64,000 nucleotides of DNA from NCBI GenBank assembly GCA_030848705.1, contig CM061236.1, positions 135,771,970 through 135,835,969 of the forward strand, in the 5' to 3' direction. The stretch comes from Heracleum sosnowskyi (taxonomy: Eukaryota > Streptophyta > Magnoliopsida > Apiales > Apiaceae). Under the pieces are notes generated by a model. The model ran no database searches and had not been told where the DNA came from. It was given only the letters and a program-made list of their open reading frames with translations. A program made the translations under genes and the position numbers. How positions within the stretch are numbered: position 1 is the stretch's first letter; each line of letters begins with the position of its first letter. Below, one piece after another: positions 11,861-23,323 of the stretch.

Positions 11861-14250
11861 CATCACCTAGCCACGTCAGATTTTATTTAAGCCTGTACAC
11901 AGCTCTGCTTCTTACTTCCCGTCGTTACACCTTCACCCTCCGCACCTTGTGAATCTTTGATTGTCTCTATCGGATTTTGCCTGTTACACAATTCAACGCC
12001 ATACATGAATTGTTGTTCCGATAACATTTACGCCTTCTTTGAGGAACTTTTACGATGCACCAGGTTGGGATTTATATTTGTTGATTTGGGATTTCTCTAA
12101 TTGTTTTGATGGTTCCCAAGTTAGTTCTCCATTTCTGCTCTTTCGTTCTGTTAATTGTTTTTTGCAACTTCTTGCGTGAATACTCACCATGTGTTTGATC
12201 TCTTGTTTTCTTGATAATTAGTTAGTTGTGTTGGTAATTATATTTTATTACAGGTTTAGGCAATTCATGAGTCTATTTTCAAAGCACCAGCATCCGTGTA
12301 AATGGTTTGCTTTCGTATTTCAACTGAGGAACATATCTTTATACCCACCGTCACTAACACTTAGTCAAGCAAACTAACTTGTGCAGGCAATACTTAAGAG
12401 CGCATTGACACAAGCACAACCCTGCAATGATCCGAGCAAATAAATGAATATAGTTATTGCCACACTGCAAGTTAATTTAGTGGTGTCACCCCAAAAGACT
12501 TTGGTTGTGTTTTACGCTAAATGGATTGCATCATATATTTCCCTTGTAAACACATGTTATAACTAATAATGCGAAGACATGTGTGAAACACCCTCTAAAA
12601 CACCAAGCTAATATTAACATGTTTTGCAGGTCCTGGTGAAGTACCACGGTGAGGCGTTACATGTAATAGTCACTGAAATGACCTCAGTCAGAGACATGAT
12701 GACATAAAATATATCTGTGATTGAGCTATATTAATCCCACTTAATGATTATGTTGAATCTGTTAATAATTCTAGACATTTATTCAATAATTCATGTAGTT
12801 CCTACAATAATTTGTGTGCCTATGTATGTCATATTTGCTAATTTGATAGAATTGTCCTAGGCGGCTAACAACTTAAGACAAAAGTCTTAGACTATCTGAA
12901 TGAGCACGGATATTATGCAGTCCTTTCAAGTGCATGTCATTATAATTTCCTGCACATTTACATGCATGTGGAATTGTTGTGTTTGGTCTACACTCTTCGA
13001 AGTGGGAGTTAAAATTAGATTAAAATTAGTCGGGAAGTTTTTTGAATTCTCCTTATATCTGATAGAAGTGCATAACTAGCTGGCTATTACAACTCTTTCT
13101 GTCTTCGCAGGGCAGAGGATTGTTGTTACTGAGGCCGTACTTCAGCAGTGAATACTGGCTAAACAACCAGAGAAATGCTATGCGTAAACTGAGTAAGCTC
13201 TGCTAATGTTCTTTACCCTAAAAGTGACAATATACTCAAAGAACGGAATAAGCTATGATATTGGTTTGTTAGAGTTTGTAAATAAGTTGATCTTACCTGG
13301 AAAATTGATGTAAGAGATATATATGACTTGGAAATAAATCATTATAATGGCCTAATAAACATGAACTACATAATATTTATTCAAATAAGATAGTTTTCGT
13401 ATTGAATGTCTATGTATCAGCAGTGTCAGTTAGATAAATTGTTTAAATCTTCTTCCATTCTTTTATTGCATGGTTTATGTCTTCTTTCTGCTCTCGTAGA
13501 CCTTTAATTCCTGAGTGAATGAACATTGGTATCAGTTTGTTTGTTATACAGATATTTAGTTCCTCCCTACCTTTTTGTTAAGAGTGTGATTGGTTATTTT
13601 TTCTTGGCCCCTGTACAGTGATATTGCAGCTCTTATTAGCACAAAAAGCGCAACCTGCAAACTTATGAAATACGGGTGGAGAGACATTATCATGGATGGA
13701 TCTATATATATTCACCTTTCTTATGACTGGATGATTCGAGCTGCCCAATCAACCCACTTATCTTCCCACTCGGTAAACTCTAAACCAAAATTATGTATTT
13801 GTTCTGAAAAGCATGGAGCACTAATATTAGATTCTTATTAACCCATCTTAATTGGTAACTACATTGTATAAGTACTTATTTTTATTACTGCGGATTCGTA
13901 AATAGCTGGGAACATCAAGAGGCAGCAACTGTCACTGTAGATATATATTTGCATCAATGCCATTCAACACTATAGTGTCTGCAATTACTTCATTGTCTGT
14001 AATGGCAGCTTTAGAAGGGGTGGATCCAACAAAAAACTGCGTGCCCAACATGGCTGCTCAATATATAATGATATCTAAACTAACACCAAAAAATAGCGAG
14101 GAATCCCTTTAGGGTTGCATTCGTCGACGAGGAGGTAAGCTTAAAAATGGTCACACCGCAGGTATCATATATCGCACTAATTCCTCTCTTACAAGCGAAA
14201 ATATTTACTTCTGATAGTTTCACATTGCATCGCCATTCCAAATTTCGCAG

Positions 14251-14893
14251 GCATCTCGAATTATGTTGACACTCTGGAACAACCAGAAAGAAGCTTACTT
14301 TCCTCTGCTTAAGGAAGGTGGAGTTTATTCCATATCTGAGTTCAGAGTCGTTGCTGCCAAAAAGGGTTACATGCACATCAATAGAGACCTGGCCTTGAGC
14401 TTTTGCCACAACACAGAGGTTAAACCTACCAAAGACACGGATCGCATCCCGCATATTTGCTTTCACCTCACCGACTTTGAGGCCTACCAGCCCTCCTCTG
14501 GGCCACACAGAACTTCATAGGTACAAAAAAAAAATCACTCCAATTTATATCTCCTTCATCTGCACAAAACTAATTATCACATTTTTCATACATGCAGAGG
14601 TCATTGGAATGGTCCGAGAAATTGGAGCTCTTGAACCAGCATTAAATGGTGCTAAAAAGTTGGATGTCCTGTTAGTTGACGGCAGGTTACACACACTGCT
14701 TCTTGCGTATGTGCTTTTAAATAATCAACACAGTTTATTTAAAATAAAAACAATTTAACCCCCACAGGTAGCAGTAGATGATTGTGACCTTATGGGAAGA
14801 CAAGGCAGCTCAGTTCCAAGAGGGATTGGCGGCTATAGAGGGTTCAGCGGCATCTGTGGTTATTACTGGCCTCTTGGCTAAACAAAACTCAGG
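14251..14893 (+). pseudogene. RPA1/DUF223-like OB-fold remnant inside the Helitron
   Basis: Three exon-like blocks resemble the single-stranded-DNA-binding OB-folds of plant replication protein A large subunits, which many plant Helitrons carry. Block 14251-14520 encodes an 89-residue segment with TLWNNQKEAYFPLLKEG, VYSISEFRVVAAKKGY and a conserved IP-x-CFHLTDFE end. Block 14598-14685 encodes VIGMVREIGALEP...KKLDVLLVDG. The block from about 14778 encodes IVTLWEDKAAQFQEGL...VVIITGLLAK. The first block ends in TAG exactly before a GT. The third is not in phase with the second and has TAG codons just upstream. I therefore call it a decayed copy. No N-terminal OB-fold or C-terminal zinc domain was found. 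Family assignment is by pattern recognition. Confidence 0.6.
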
Positions 14894-17337
14894 TGAAATC
14901 CTTATCAAAATGTTATCTTAAAAGTAGGTGTATGTTCAATTAAGTCAGTTTTATGTTTCTTATCTTGGATTGGTGACTTGCTTGACTCCCTCGATCAAGG
15001 TAGGAGCTGATGGTGAACATTTCATCAGGTCGTCCATGTTATATACATCTGTACAAATGAAAATGTAGTTTCATGCCATCTTTTTTCTTGGGGGACAATT
15101 CTTCTACAGCTTTTGGTATATTGATAAACTAAAAGAAGCGAGGCGGATGCACAATGCAGGCAATGTTGTTTTTCCCCAAATGTTCATCAACGAAGGCTTC
15201 TAACATTTTTTTGAAATCGTTTAATTGGCAGACCTTGTTTCAGAGCGTCTTCTCCAAAAGCAGTCCATTAGAGCTCAGATGAAGTCAAGGCAAGATAGTT
15301 ACATTAAATGTTTTTTAATATTCTATTATTGTTTTTAAGTTCCTAATTACTGTATAATTGTTTAGACTAATTGTGCTACATACTAAAAATCGAGGTACTG
15401 AATGCATTTTAAATATTATTCCTGCCCATGTTCTTGCTCAATGCACGTTCTTCTTCTCTCTAACAAATAGGTCAGAAGTCATGCTGAAAGTAACAAATAC
15501 AAAAAAGAACTATATATAAGATCGTATCCATATGGCAATTTGCCTTACTATAAGGAGTTCCACTATCAAGAAAGAGATGTGAATTTTTTTACTTTTTACC
15601 TTGTCGTCTTAATTTATATTAGTGAAATCATATATATGACACGCTGTTTATTTTACTTTATTGCATGGACATTTGATTCCACTCTTCTTGGAAATTTTTG
15701 AGTCAGGTAAGAAGACCAAGGAGTTGTATCTTGGAGAGGATTGTTTGACGTAAGTTTACTGGTTTTTGTTAAAGCTGCAATCTTATTGTTATTGGTGGTG
15801 TTTTTTCATTGGAGGTGAATGGACTATGGTTATATCTGTTTAGTATGAGCTGTTTTGATTACGTATTAGTTATGTATGCCTTGAATTAGATGTTGAAGCT
15901 AATAAAGTTGTAAAATGTATTTACTATAGTCTGCAGTAAGCTTGCATGCATCTTTTATCATGTCATAATGCCAATTTAATTAACTTTGTGTTGTTTGACA
16001 TGGCTTTGTGGTTCATCTTTTTCTCAAAATATTTCTATTAAAGCAATCAACAATAACCTTTTGGTACATTTTTCCCCGCCCTATGTTTTGCTTTGTCAAT
16101 CTTTCAGGTATGAATGAGTGGGAGTTTTTTCCGTCTTTTACCAACCAGATGTTCATTTGGCCTTTCATGACTTTTCGCATGTAATTACTGCCCTCTTACT
16201 TGTTAAACTCATTTAGTGCTTATTTCGACACACGAGGTTACGAGTTAAAGTTTTAGGAAACTATCACTTTTGACCAAATTGCAGGGCAAGAATCTATCTG
16301 TTCAAGGCATTGTTATATATTTTGGACAGAAAGATCCATTATTTTGATAATTATATAAGATATACATATGTAGATATGATTTGTGTGCATGATGCAGGCA
16401 ATCAGAAATACATAAATTCATGCAGTCTTACCTAAATATAAAACTGCACAGACATATATGTTCAGGTCCAGCATTGTGAAGACAATATGTTTTGATCTTC
16501 TTGTATTACCATAATTGTGATTATTCTAAAGATTGACATTGTTATTTTTTTTAAAGGATAATGAAAAAATGAAAATATGATATACCCGAATGTGTGTCGT
16601 TCAAATATTTTCCAGCAATGAGTGCCAAATCGCAGAAATGATTGAAGTATTGATGATTTTTTCCTCTTCATGAAGCCTTTGCAGCTCAAGAAACTGCCAA
16701 AGTAGTTCACTGGATTGCTTATGGATGCCATCTCATGGAAGGAAAAGATGCAATCTCTATACAATCATGTTACTCAGGAAATCTGGAACCTATGCATAGT
16801 ATAGTACTTTTGAGTTTCACTTGTCATGAATTTTTAGTAAATAATTGTGTTTTGTAGAAGACAAGTCCTTTGCCGCTCAAGTTTGGACTTACGTTGAATG
16901 CATTAAGCTCAGTTGTTGATTCTTAGTAGTTAAGTTGCTTAATTTCCAAGTCTTATATTGGACATTTATGCTTGATAGGCTTTGAAAGGATTAGCGAGGT
17001 TGCAAACGTTAGTGAGAGGCCATAGTGTTTAGAAGCATGCACATATGACTATCTGATGCATGCAAACACTGCAAATTTAGAGTTTTTCCTCAGAGAATCC
17101 AGTCAGTCCATTAAAAATTTAAGGAAAGAATTAGGAAGAAATATGACACATGAGATAGACCATCATACATGATGATGCCACAATAACTTTTGTAGTAGAT
17201 GCTTTGAACAATTTGGCAAAATAGTATGAGATCCTACCAAAATATCAAAATGTTGCAGAGTTATTTGATTTCTTTACTTCGTTCATTTGTATAAACACCT
17301 GCATAATATTATTGTAGAAATTAAATATCTAGAATAT

Positions 17338-17367
17338 GCCCGTGCCTTGCACGGGCTATAAAGCTAG
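17338..17367 (+). other. Helitron 3' hairpin and CTAG terminus
   Basis: A 7-bp perfect stem with a 5-base loop is followed 7 bases later by CTAG. It is near-identical to the terminus at 57158-57187 (one loop base differs), so the two large Helitrons belong to one family at the 3' end. Confidence 0.9.
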
Positions 17368-18884
17368 TTAATAACGGTAGTTGGGGTAGTTGGTTAGCAT
17401 TAAATACACCACTTGAGCAATGATTCATTACGGGGGGTGCAATGATTCATTGCGGTAATAGTTTACCCTACATCTTACTGCAGCAATGAAACATTGCGGG
17501 GGTGCAATGTTTCAACGCGGCAACAAAAAGTTTGACAGAAACTTCAGTAGTGTTCATCTGTTTTTATCTTACTGCAGGGGATGCATTATTTCAATGCGGC
17601 AACAAAAAGTTTGACAGAAACTTCAGAAGTGTTCCTCTGTTTTCCTCTATTTTTCCAGATTCTACTACCTAATTTCTAAGGAAATTAACAACCAGCAATG
17701 TATCATTGCGGCATCCAAAAAAATTGATATTAAAATAATATTAAAATAAAAAAGCTGATATTAAAATAAATTAGAAAATTAATATTTTGCATTTTTAAAA
17801 AATGAAATAATATTTTTATCATTTTCTCCTTTTTTACTTATCTTCGAATTTTCCCTCTTTTTTCTACGATTTCTTTAATAAATTTAATACTAATATTTTT
17901 GCAATTAGAAAAATAAAAAATAATATTTTAACAATAATAAAAAAAACTAATACTAAAATAATAATAAAAAATTAAAATTATTTCGGTTGTCATGTTATTT
18001 TGCATTTTTAAAAAATGAAATAATATTTTTATCATTTTCTCCTTTTTTTACTTCACTTCGAATTTTCCCTCTTTTTTCTACGATTTCTTTAATAAATGTA
18101 ATACTAATATTTTTTCAATTAGAAAAATGAAAAATAATATTTTAACAATAATAAAAAAACTGATATTAAAATAATAATAAAAAATTAAAATTATTTCGGT
18201 TGTCATGGTATTTTTCATTTTATAAAAATGATATAATATTTTTATCATTTTTCTCTTGTTTTTTACTTCACTTCGAATTTTCTATGTGTGTCGTATGTTT
18301 AAAGTAAATGAGCTAATGGACCCGGAGTCACGGATTTCGAACTCGACAAGTTTAATTTAATAAATAATATTATTTTTTAAGGTAAAATAAAAATAAGAAT
18401 ATAATAATATAAGGTAAAATAAAAATAAGAATAGTTAAAATATTATTTTTTAAGCTTAAAATTGAAATATAACATTGCTAGTAATTGTAAACAAAATATT
18501 TTATTTTTTTACATTCATAAATAACAACTAAGAAAGTGTATACATATTTAGGTCAATAGTCAGGAAGCAAATGATTGTTTCACATATCTTTGAGTATATT
18601 TCGATTAAATAACTTAATTTAAAATATATATGATAGGAAAAAATATCCACAAATTAGCATCTAAGATATTTTGAAATTTAAATGAATGTAATTTAATTTA
18701 TATATATATATTTAAAGATTAAAAGATAAAAAAAGAATTTAAAAAAAAAGAGCAAGCTCCCGCATTGTTACATTGCGGAGACCGCAATGAAACATTGCAG
18801 GGTACTTTGCCGTCGCAATGTAACATTGCTGTTACCGCAATGTTACAGTCCCACAAATATTTACATTTCTTTTATTAACCAACA
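17368..18884 (+). repeat. Palindrome-rich tandem unit 1 (1517 bp)
   Basis: It runs from TTAATAACGGTAG to ACCAACA. It contains many 15-bp near-palindromes of the form GCAATG-NNN-CATTGC, for example at 17439-17453, 17483-17497 and 17695-17709, and more near its end. The AT-rich middle carries its own internal duplication: the block with TTTTTCTACGATTTCTTTAA recurs at about 17860 and 18075. No coding capacity was seen. Confidence 0.9.
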
Positions 18885-20397
18885 TTAATAACGGTAGTTG
18901 GGATAGTTGGTTAGCATTAAATATACCACTGGAGCAATGATTCATTACAGGGGTGCAATGATTCATTGCGGCAATAGTTTACCCTACATCTTACTGCAGC
19001 AATGAAACATTGCGGGGGTGCAATGTTTCAACGCGGCAGCAAAAAGTTTTACAGAAACTTCAGTAGTGTTCCTCTGTTTTTATCTTACTGCAGGGGGTGC
19101 ATTGTTTCAATGCGGCAACAAAAAGTTTGACAGAAACTTCAGTAGTGCTCCTCTGTTTTTCTTTGTTTTTCCAGATGCTACTACCTAATTTCTAAGGAAA
19201 TTAACAACCAGCAATGTATCATTGTGGCATCCAAAAAAATTGATATTAAAATAATATTAAAATAAAAAAACTGATATTAAAATAAATTAGAAAAATAATA
19301 TTTTGCATTTTTAAAAAATGAAATAATATTTTTATCATTTTCTCCTTTTTTACTTAACTTCGAATTTTCCCTCTTTTTTCTACGATTTCTTTAATAAATT
19401 TAATACTAATATTTTTGCAATTAGAAAAATTAAAAATAATATTTTAACAATAATAAAAAAACTAATACTAAAATAATAATAAAAAATTAAAATTATTTCG
19501 GTTGTCATGTTATTTTGCATTTTTAAAAAATGAAATAATATTTTTATCATTTTCTCCTTTTTTTACTTCACTTCGAATTTTCCCTCTTTTTTCTACGATT
19601 TCTTTAATAAATGTAATACTAATATTTTTTCAATTAGAAAAATGAAAAATAATATTTTAACAATAATAAAAAAACTGATATTAAAATAATAATAAAAAAT
19701 TAAAATTATTTCGGTTGTCATGGTATTTTTCATTTTTTAAAAATGAAATAATATTTTTATCATTTTTCTCTTGTTTTTTTACTTCACTTCGAATTTTCTC
19801 TGTGTGTCGGATGTTTAAAGTAAATGAGCTAATGGACCTGGAGTCACAGATTTCGAACTCGACAAGTTTAATTTAATAAATAATATTATTTTTTAAGGTA
19901 AAATAAAAATAATAATATAATAATATAAGGTAAAATAAAAATAAGAATAGTTAAAATATTATTTTTTAAGCTTAAAATTGAAATATAACATTGCTAGTAA
20001 TTGTAAACAAAATATTTTATTTTTTTACATTCCTAAATAACAAATAAGAAAGTGTATACATATTTAGGTCAATAGTCAGGAAGCAAATGATTGTTTCACA
20101 TATCTTTAAGTATATTTCGATTAAATAACTTAATTTAAATACATATGATAGGAAAAAATATCCACAAATTAGCATCTAAGATATTTTGAAATTTAAATGA
20201 ATGTAATTTAATTTTTATATACATATTTAAAGATTAAAAGATAAAAAAGAATTTTAAAAAAAAAGTAAGCTCCCGCATTGTTACATTGCGGGGGCCGCAA
20301 TGAAACATTGCAGGGTACTTTGCTGCCGCAATGTAACATTGCTGCTACCGCAATGTTACAGTCCCACAAATATTTACATTTCTTTTACTAACCAACA
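18885..20397 (+). repeat. Palindrome-rich tandem unit 2 (1513 bp)
   Basis: It is a near-identical copy of the preceding unit, with scattered substitutions and small indels, joined head to tail at CCAACA/TTAATAACGG. It keeps the same palindromes and AT-rich core. Confidence 0.9.
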
Positions 20398-21030
20398 TTA
20401 ATAATGGTAGTTGGGGTAGTTGGTTAGCATTAAATACACCACTTGAGCAATGATTCATTACGGGGTGCAATGATTCATTGCGGCAATAGTTTACCCTACA
20501 TCTTACTACAGCAATGAAACATTGCGGGGGTGCAATGTTTCAACGCGATAACAAAAAGTTTGACAGAAACTTCAGTAGTGTTCCTCTGTTTTTATCTTAC
20601 TGCAGGGGGTGCATTGTTTCAATGCGGCAACAAAAAGTTTGACAGAAACTTCAGTAGTGTTCCTCTGTTTTTCCAGATTCTACTACCTAATTTCTAAGGA
20701 AATTAACAACCAGCAATGTATCATTGCGGCATCCAAAAAAAATTGATTTTAAAATTATATTAAAATAAAAAAACTGATATTAAAATAAATTAGAAAAATA
20801 ATATTTTGCATTTTTAAAAAATGAAATAATATTTTTATCATTTTCTCCTTTTTTACTTAACTTCGAATTTTCCCTCTTTTTTCTACGATTTCTTTAATAA
20901 ATTTAATACTAATATTTTTGCAATTAGAAAAATAAAAAATAATATTTTAACAATAATAAAAAAACTAATACTAAAATAATAAGAAAAAATTAAAATTATT
21001 TCGGTTGTCATGTTATTTTGCATTTTTAAA
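20398..21030 (+). repeat. Palindrome-rich tandem unit 3, truncated
   Basis: It follows units 1 and 2 up to GCATTTTTAAA at about 21030 and then leaves them. The stretch 21031-21114 is different and holds GTTGGTTGG...CCAACCAAC. The minus-strand open frame at 20883-21113 is AT-rich noise across this boundary. Confidence 0.85.
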
Positions 21031-21114
21031 TTTAACGGATACGATCTGTTGGTTGGATGTCCCTTCCCAACCAACCGGGGTTGTGGAAGGACACCCTTTT
21101 TGTTATAAAACATA

Positions 21115-22081
21115 CTAGCTTAAAACCCGTGCGATGCACAGATTGTTAATTGTTATTTTATTATTATTTTTTTAATATTTTTCATAATTGTAATTGTGTA
21201 AAAAATAAGTAGGCTTGTTAAAATAGCTAAACACTTTTAATTAATTAAAAACATTAAAACAAATTTTAAAATAAATAAGTATGGGGTTGCTCGTTATATT
21301 TTTGGAAAATGAGGGGTTTAGTAAGAAAAAATAAAAAATGTAATATATATTTAGTTTAAAAAGGTAAATACCCGTGATATTTTTGGAAAATGAGGTTTTA
21401 AAATTTAATAATTAAAAGTATTTAAATACGTTTTAAAATAAATAAGTAAATGGTTTCTTGTGATATTTTTGGAAAAAGAATGGATTTTAGTGAGAAAATA
21501 GAAAAAGTAAATTGTAAAAAGTAATTTCCCGTGATATATTTAGAAAATGAGGGACTTTGTTAGAAAAAATATATAATGTGTTTTAGCTGAAAAGTTAATT
21601 TGTTGTAAATAGGTATTTGATTATTTATATTTTAATATTTTTAGTAATTGCATTTGTTAAGAAAAATAAGTAGACATGTTAAAATAGGTAAATTTTTAAA
21701 AAATAATTATAATATTAAAATATGTTTAAAAATAAATAACTAAAGGTTTGTTCGTGATATTTTTGGAAAAGGAGGGGTTTTAGTAAGGAAAAATAGAAAA
21801 ACTAACATGTTTTAGTTAAAAAAGGTAATTGCTCGTGATATATTTGAAAAAGTAAGGGAATTTTTTAGAAAAAATAGAAAAAATTATATATTTTAGGTGA
21901 AAAAGGTAATTGGTTATAAATAGGTAATATTATTATTTAATAATATATTTCTATAAATAAGTAAGGTTAATTAAGTAAAAAAAACGAAGTACCATTAATT
22001 AAGGGCAATTAAGTAAAATCACAACGTACCATACCGACCAACCACACTTTTAATGTTTCGTTTATTATATAATAGTATTGA
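21115..22081 (-). mobile_element. Short non-autonomous Helitron, 967 bp, minus strand
   Basis: Read on the minus strand it starts TCAATACTATTATATAATAA (plus 22081 downwards) and ends ...GGGTTTTAAGCTAG (plus 21115). It lies between A and T. A small GTGC-GAT-GCAC stem sits about 15 bases before the 3' end. The interior is AT-rich with a repeated GTGATATTTTTGGAAAA-like word and no coding frame. Confidence 0.75.
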
Positions 22082-22398
22082 TTGATTGATGAATGAAACA
22101 TCTCCTTGTCGGATTATATTTATCATTAAAAATATTCTATCATAGTTAACATTTGTTTAAAAGATAATCCTCACATTCAGGTATAAATTAATAGCCCAAT
22201 TTAAAATTAATTTAAATTTTCAATGCTTCCCGAGGCCCAAACTTTTAACCCGGCCTATTTGTAAATTAAATACGGGTATAAATACTTGATATTTATGTCA
22301 AAAAAAATAAATTTTTAATTTTTAATTTTTTATGTATCATCTTAAAAGCCATTTAAAAGTACGGGTCCTGGTTTTGATTCTCGCTCACCCTTACTCCC
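22082..22398. other. AT-rich spacer without recognised feature
   Basis: No coding frame or terminal repeat stands out. Confidence 0.5.
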
Positions 22399-22509
22399 GA
22401 GTTTTAAATAATGTATGAAGTAAGTGAAAAGTAAGTTTTCATGCCTGAGTTTTAAATAATGTATGAAGTAAGTGAAAAGTAAGTTTTCATGCCCGAGTTT
22501 TAAATAGGG
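22399..22509 (+). repeat. 48-bp tandem repeat, about 2.3 copies
   Basis: Units starting GAGTTTTAAATAATGTATGA begin at 22399 and 22447 and differ at about one base. A third starts at 22495 and is interrupted. Confidence 0.9.
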
Positions 22510-22527
22510 AAGAAAGCAAGGGGAAAT

Positions 22528-23315
22528 TAGGGATGACAATCGGGTCGGATCGATTCGGGTTTCTCAAAATCCAAATCCAATCCATTACATTTCGGATCGG
22601 TTCGGGTTCGGGTTTGAATATGTAACATGCAAATCCAAACCCGATCCGTCGGGTTTTTTCGGGTTTCGGATCGGGTTCGGGTTTCAATCGGTTACCTAAA
22701 AATAATAAATTAAAAATAAATAAATTTATATACTTATCCAAAATATGATAATTATATTGTATTTTTTTCAAAATTAGGAATATAAAATAGGGTTTCTTAT
22801 GTTTCATTTAGCACAATTTAAGCATAAAATATACAGAATTTCGTTGTCCATGATCATTCAACTTACCGGTTACAATAATTTTTTTATAAAATGTGTTTGT
22901 ACTTGAATTAGGAGAAAAACTTCTCCAAAGTATAGAAGACAGTGGGTCGAAATTGTTTAAATTATATTTATCTGACATATTTATAAATTATATTAAAAAA
23001 ACAATAACATAACAAATTGACAACCGACTAACTATTCAGTGTTTTGGTTATAATAATATTGTATAAATATGTAAACCATTATATAATAGTGTTATATATA
23101 TATATATCAGGTAATTTTCGGGTTTCGGATTCATATCGGGTTTTGATCGAATTTCGGTTTTCAGGTCGGATTTCGGATCGGTATGTCTAAAATCCAAATC
23201 CAAATATTTTTGGGTTTAAAAATTAAATCCAAATCCAAAAAATCGGGTTCGGTAAATTCAAAATTTCGGGTTTCGGATCGGGTATCTGTCAAATCAAATT
23301 ATTTTGTCATCCCTA
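22528..23315. mobile_element. hAT-type MITE, 788 bp
   Basis: Terminal inverted repeats TAGGGATGACAA / TTGTCATCCCTA have one mismatch at most. They are flanked by the 8-bp direct repeats GGGGAAAT (22520-22527) and GTGGAAAT (23316-23323), which differ at one base. Both ends are stacked with CGGGTTTCGGATCGGG-type words facing each other. The open frames 22487-22807 and 23183-23428 come from these repeats and are not genes. Confidence 0.85.
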
Positions 23316-23323
23316 GTGGAAAT

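Larger units (their letters stand above)
10357..17367 (+). mobile_element. Helitron, 7.0 kb, inserted in the tandem array
   Basis: It starts TCTATTATATATCTAATACT at 10357 and ends with hairpin GCCCGTG-CCTTG-CACGGGC (17338-17356) and CTAG at 17367. It splits ...CCAACA / TTAATAACGG.... That intact junction is visible at 18879-18894 and, as TTAATAATGG, at 20392-20407, so the insertion is precise between A and T. Inside are a second 5'-type terminus (11795), an 81-bp tandem duplication and an RPA1-like remnant. I see no Rep/helicase, so it needs a partner to move. The first 300 bp or so resemble the start of the Helitron at 48878. Confidence 0.9.

Noticed and set aside
17368..21030. CRISPR-like array
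   Set aside because: The repeats are 1.5-kb tandem units with dispersed palindromes, not short repeats with unique spacers, and the genome is eukaryotic.
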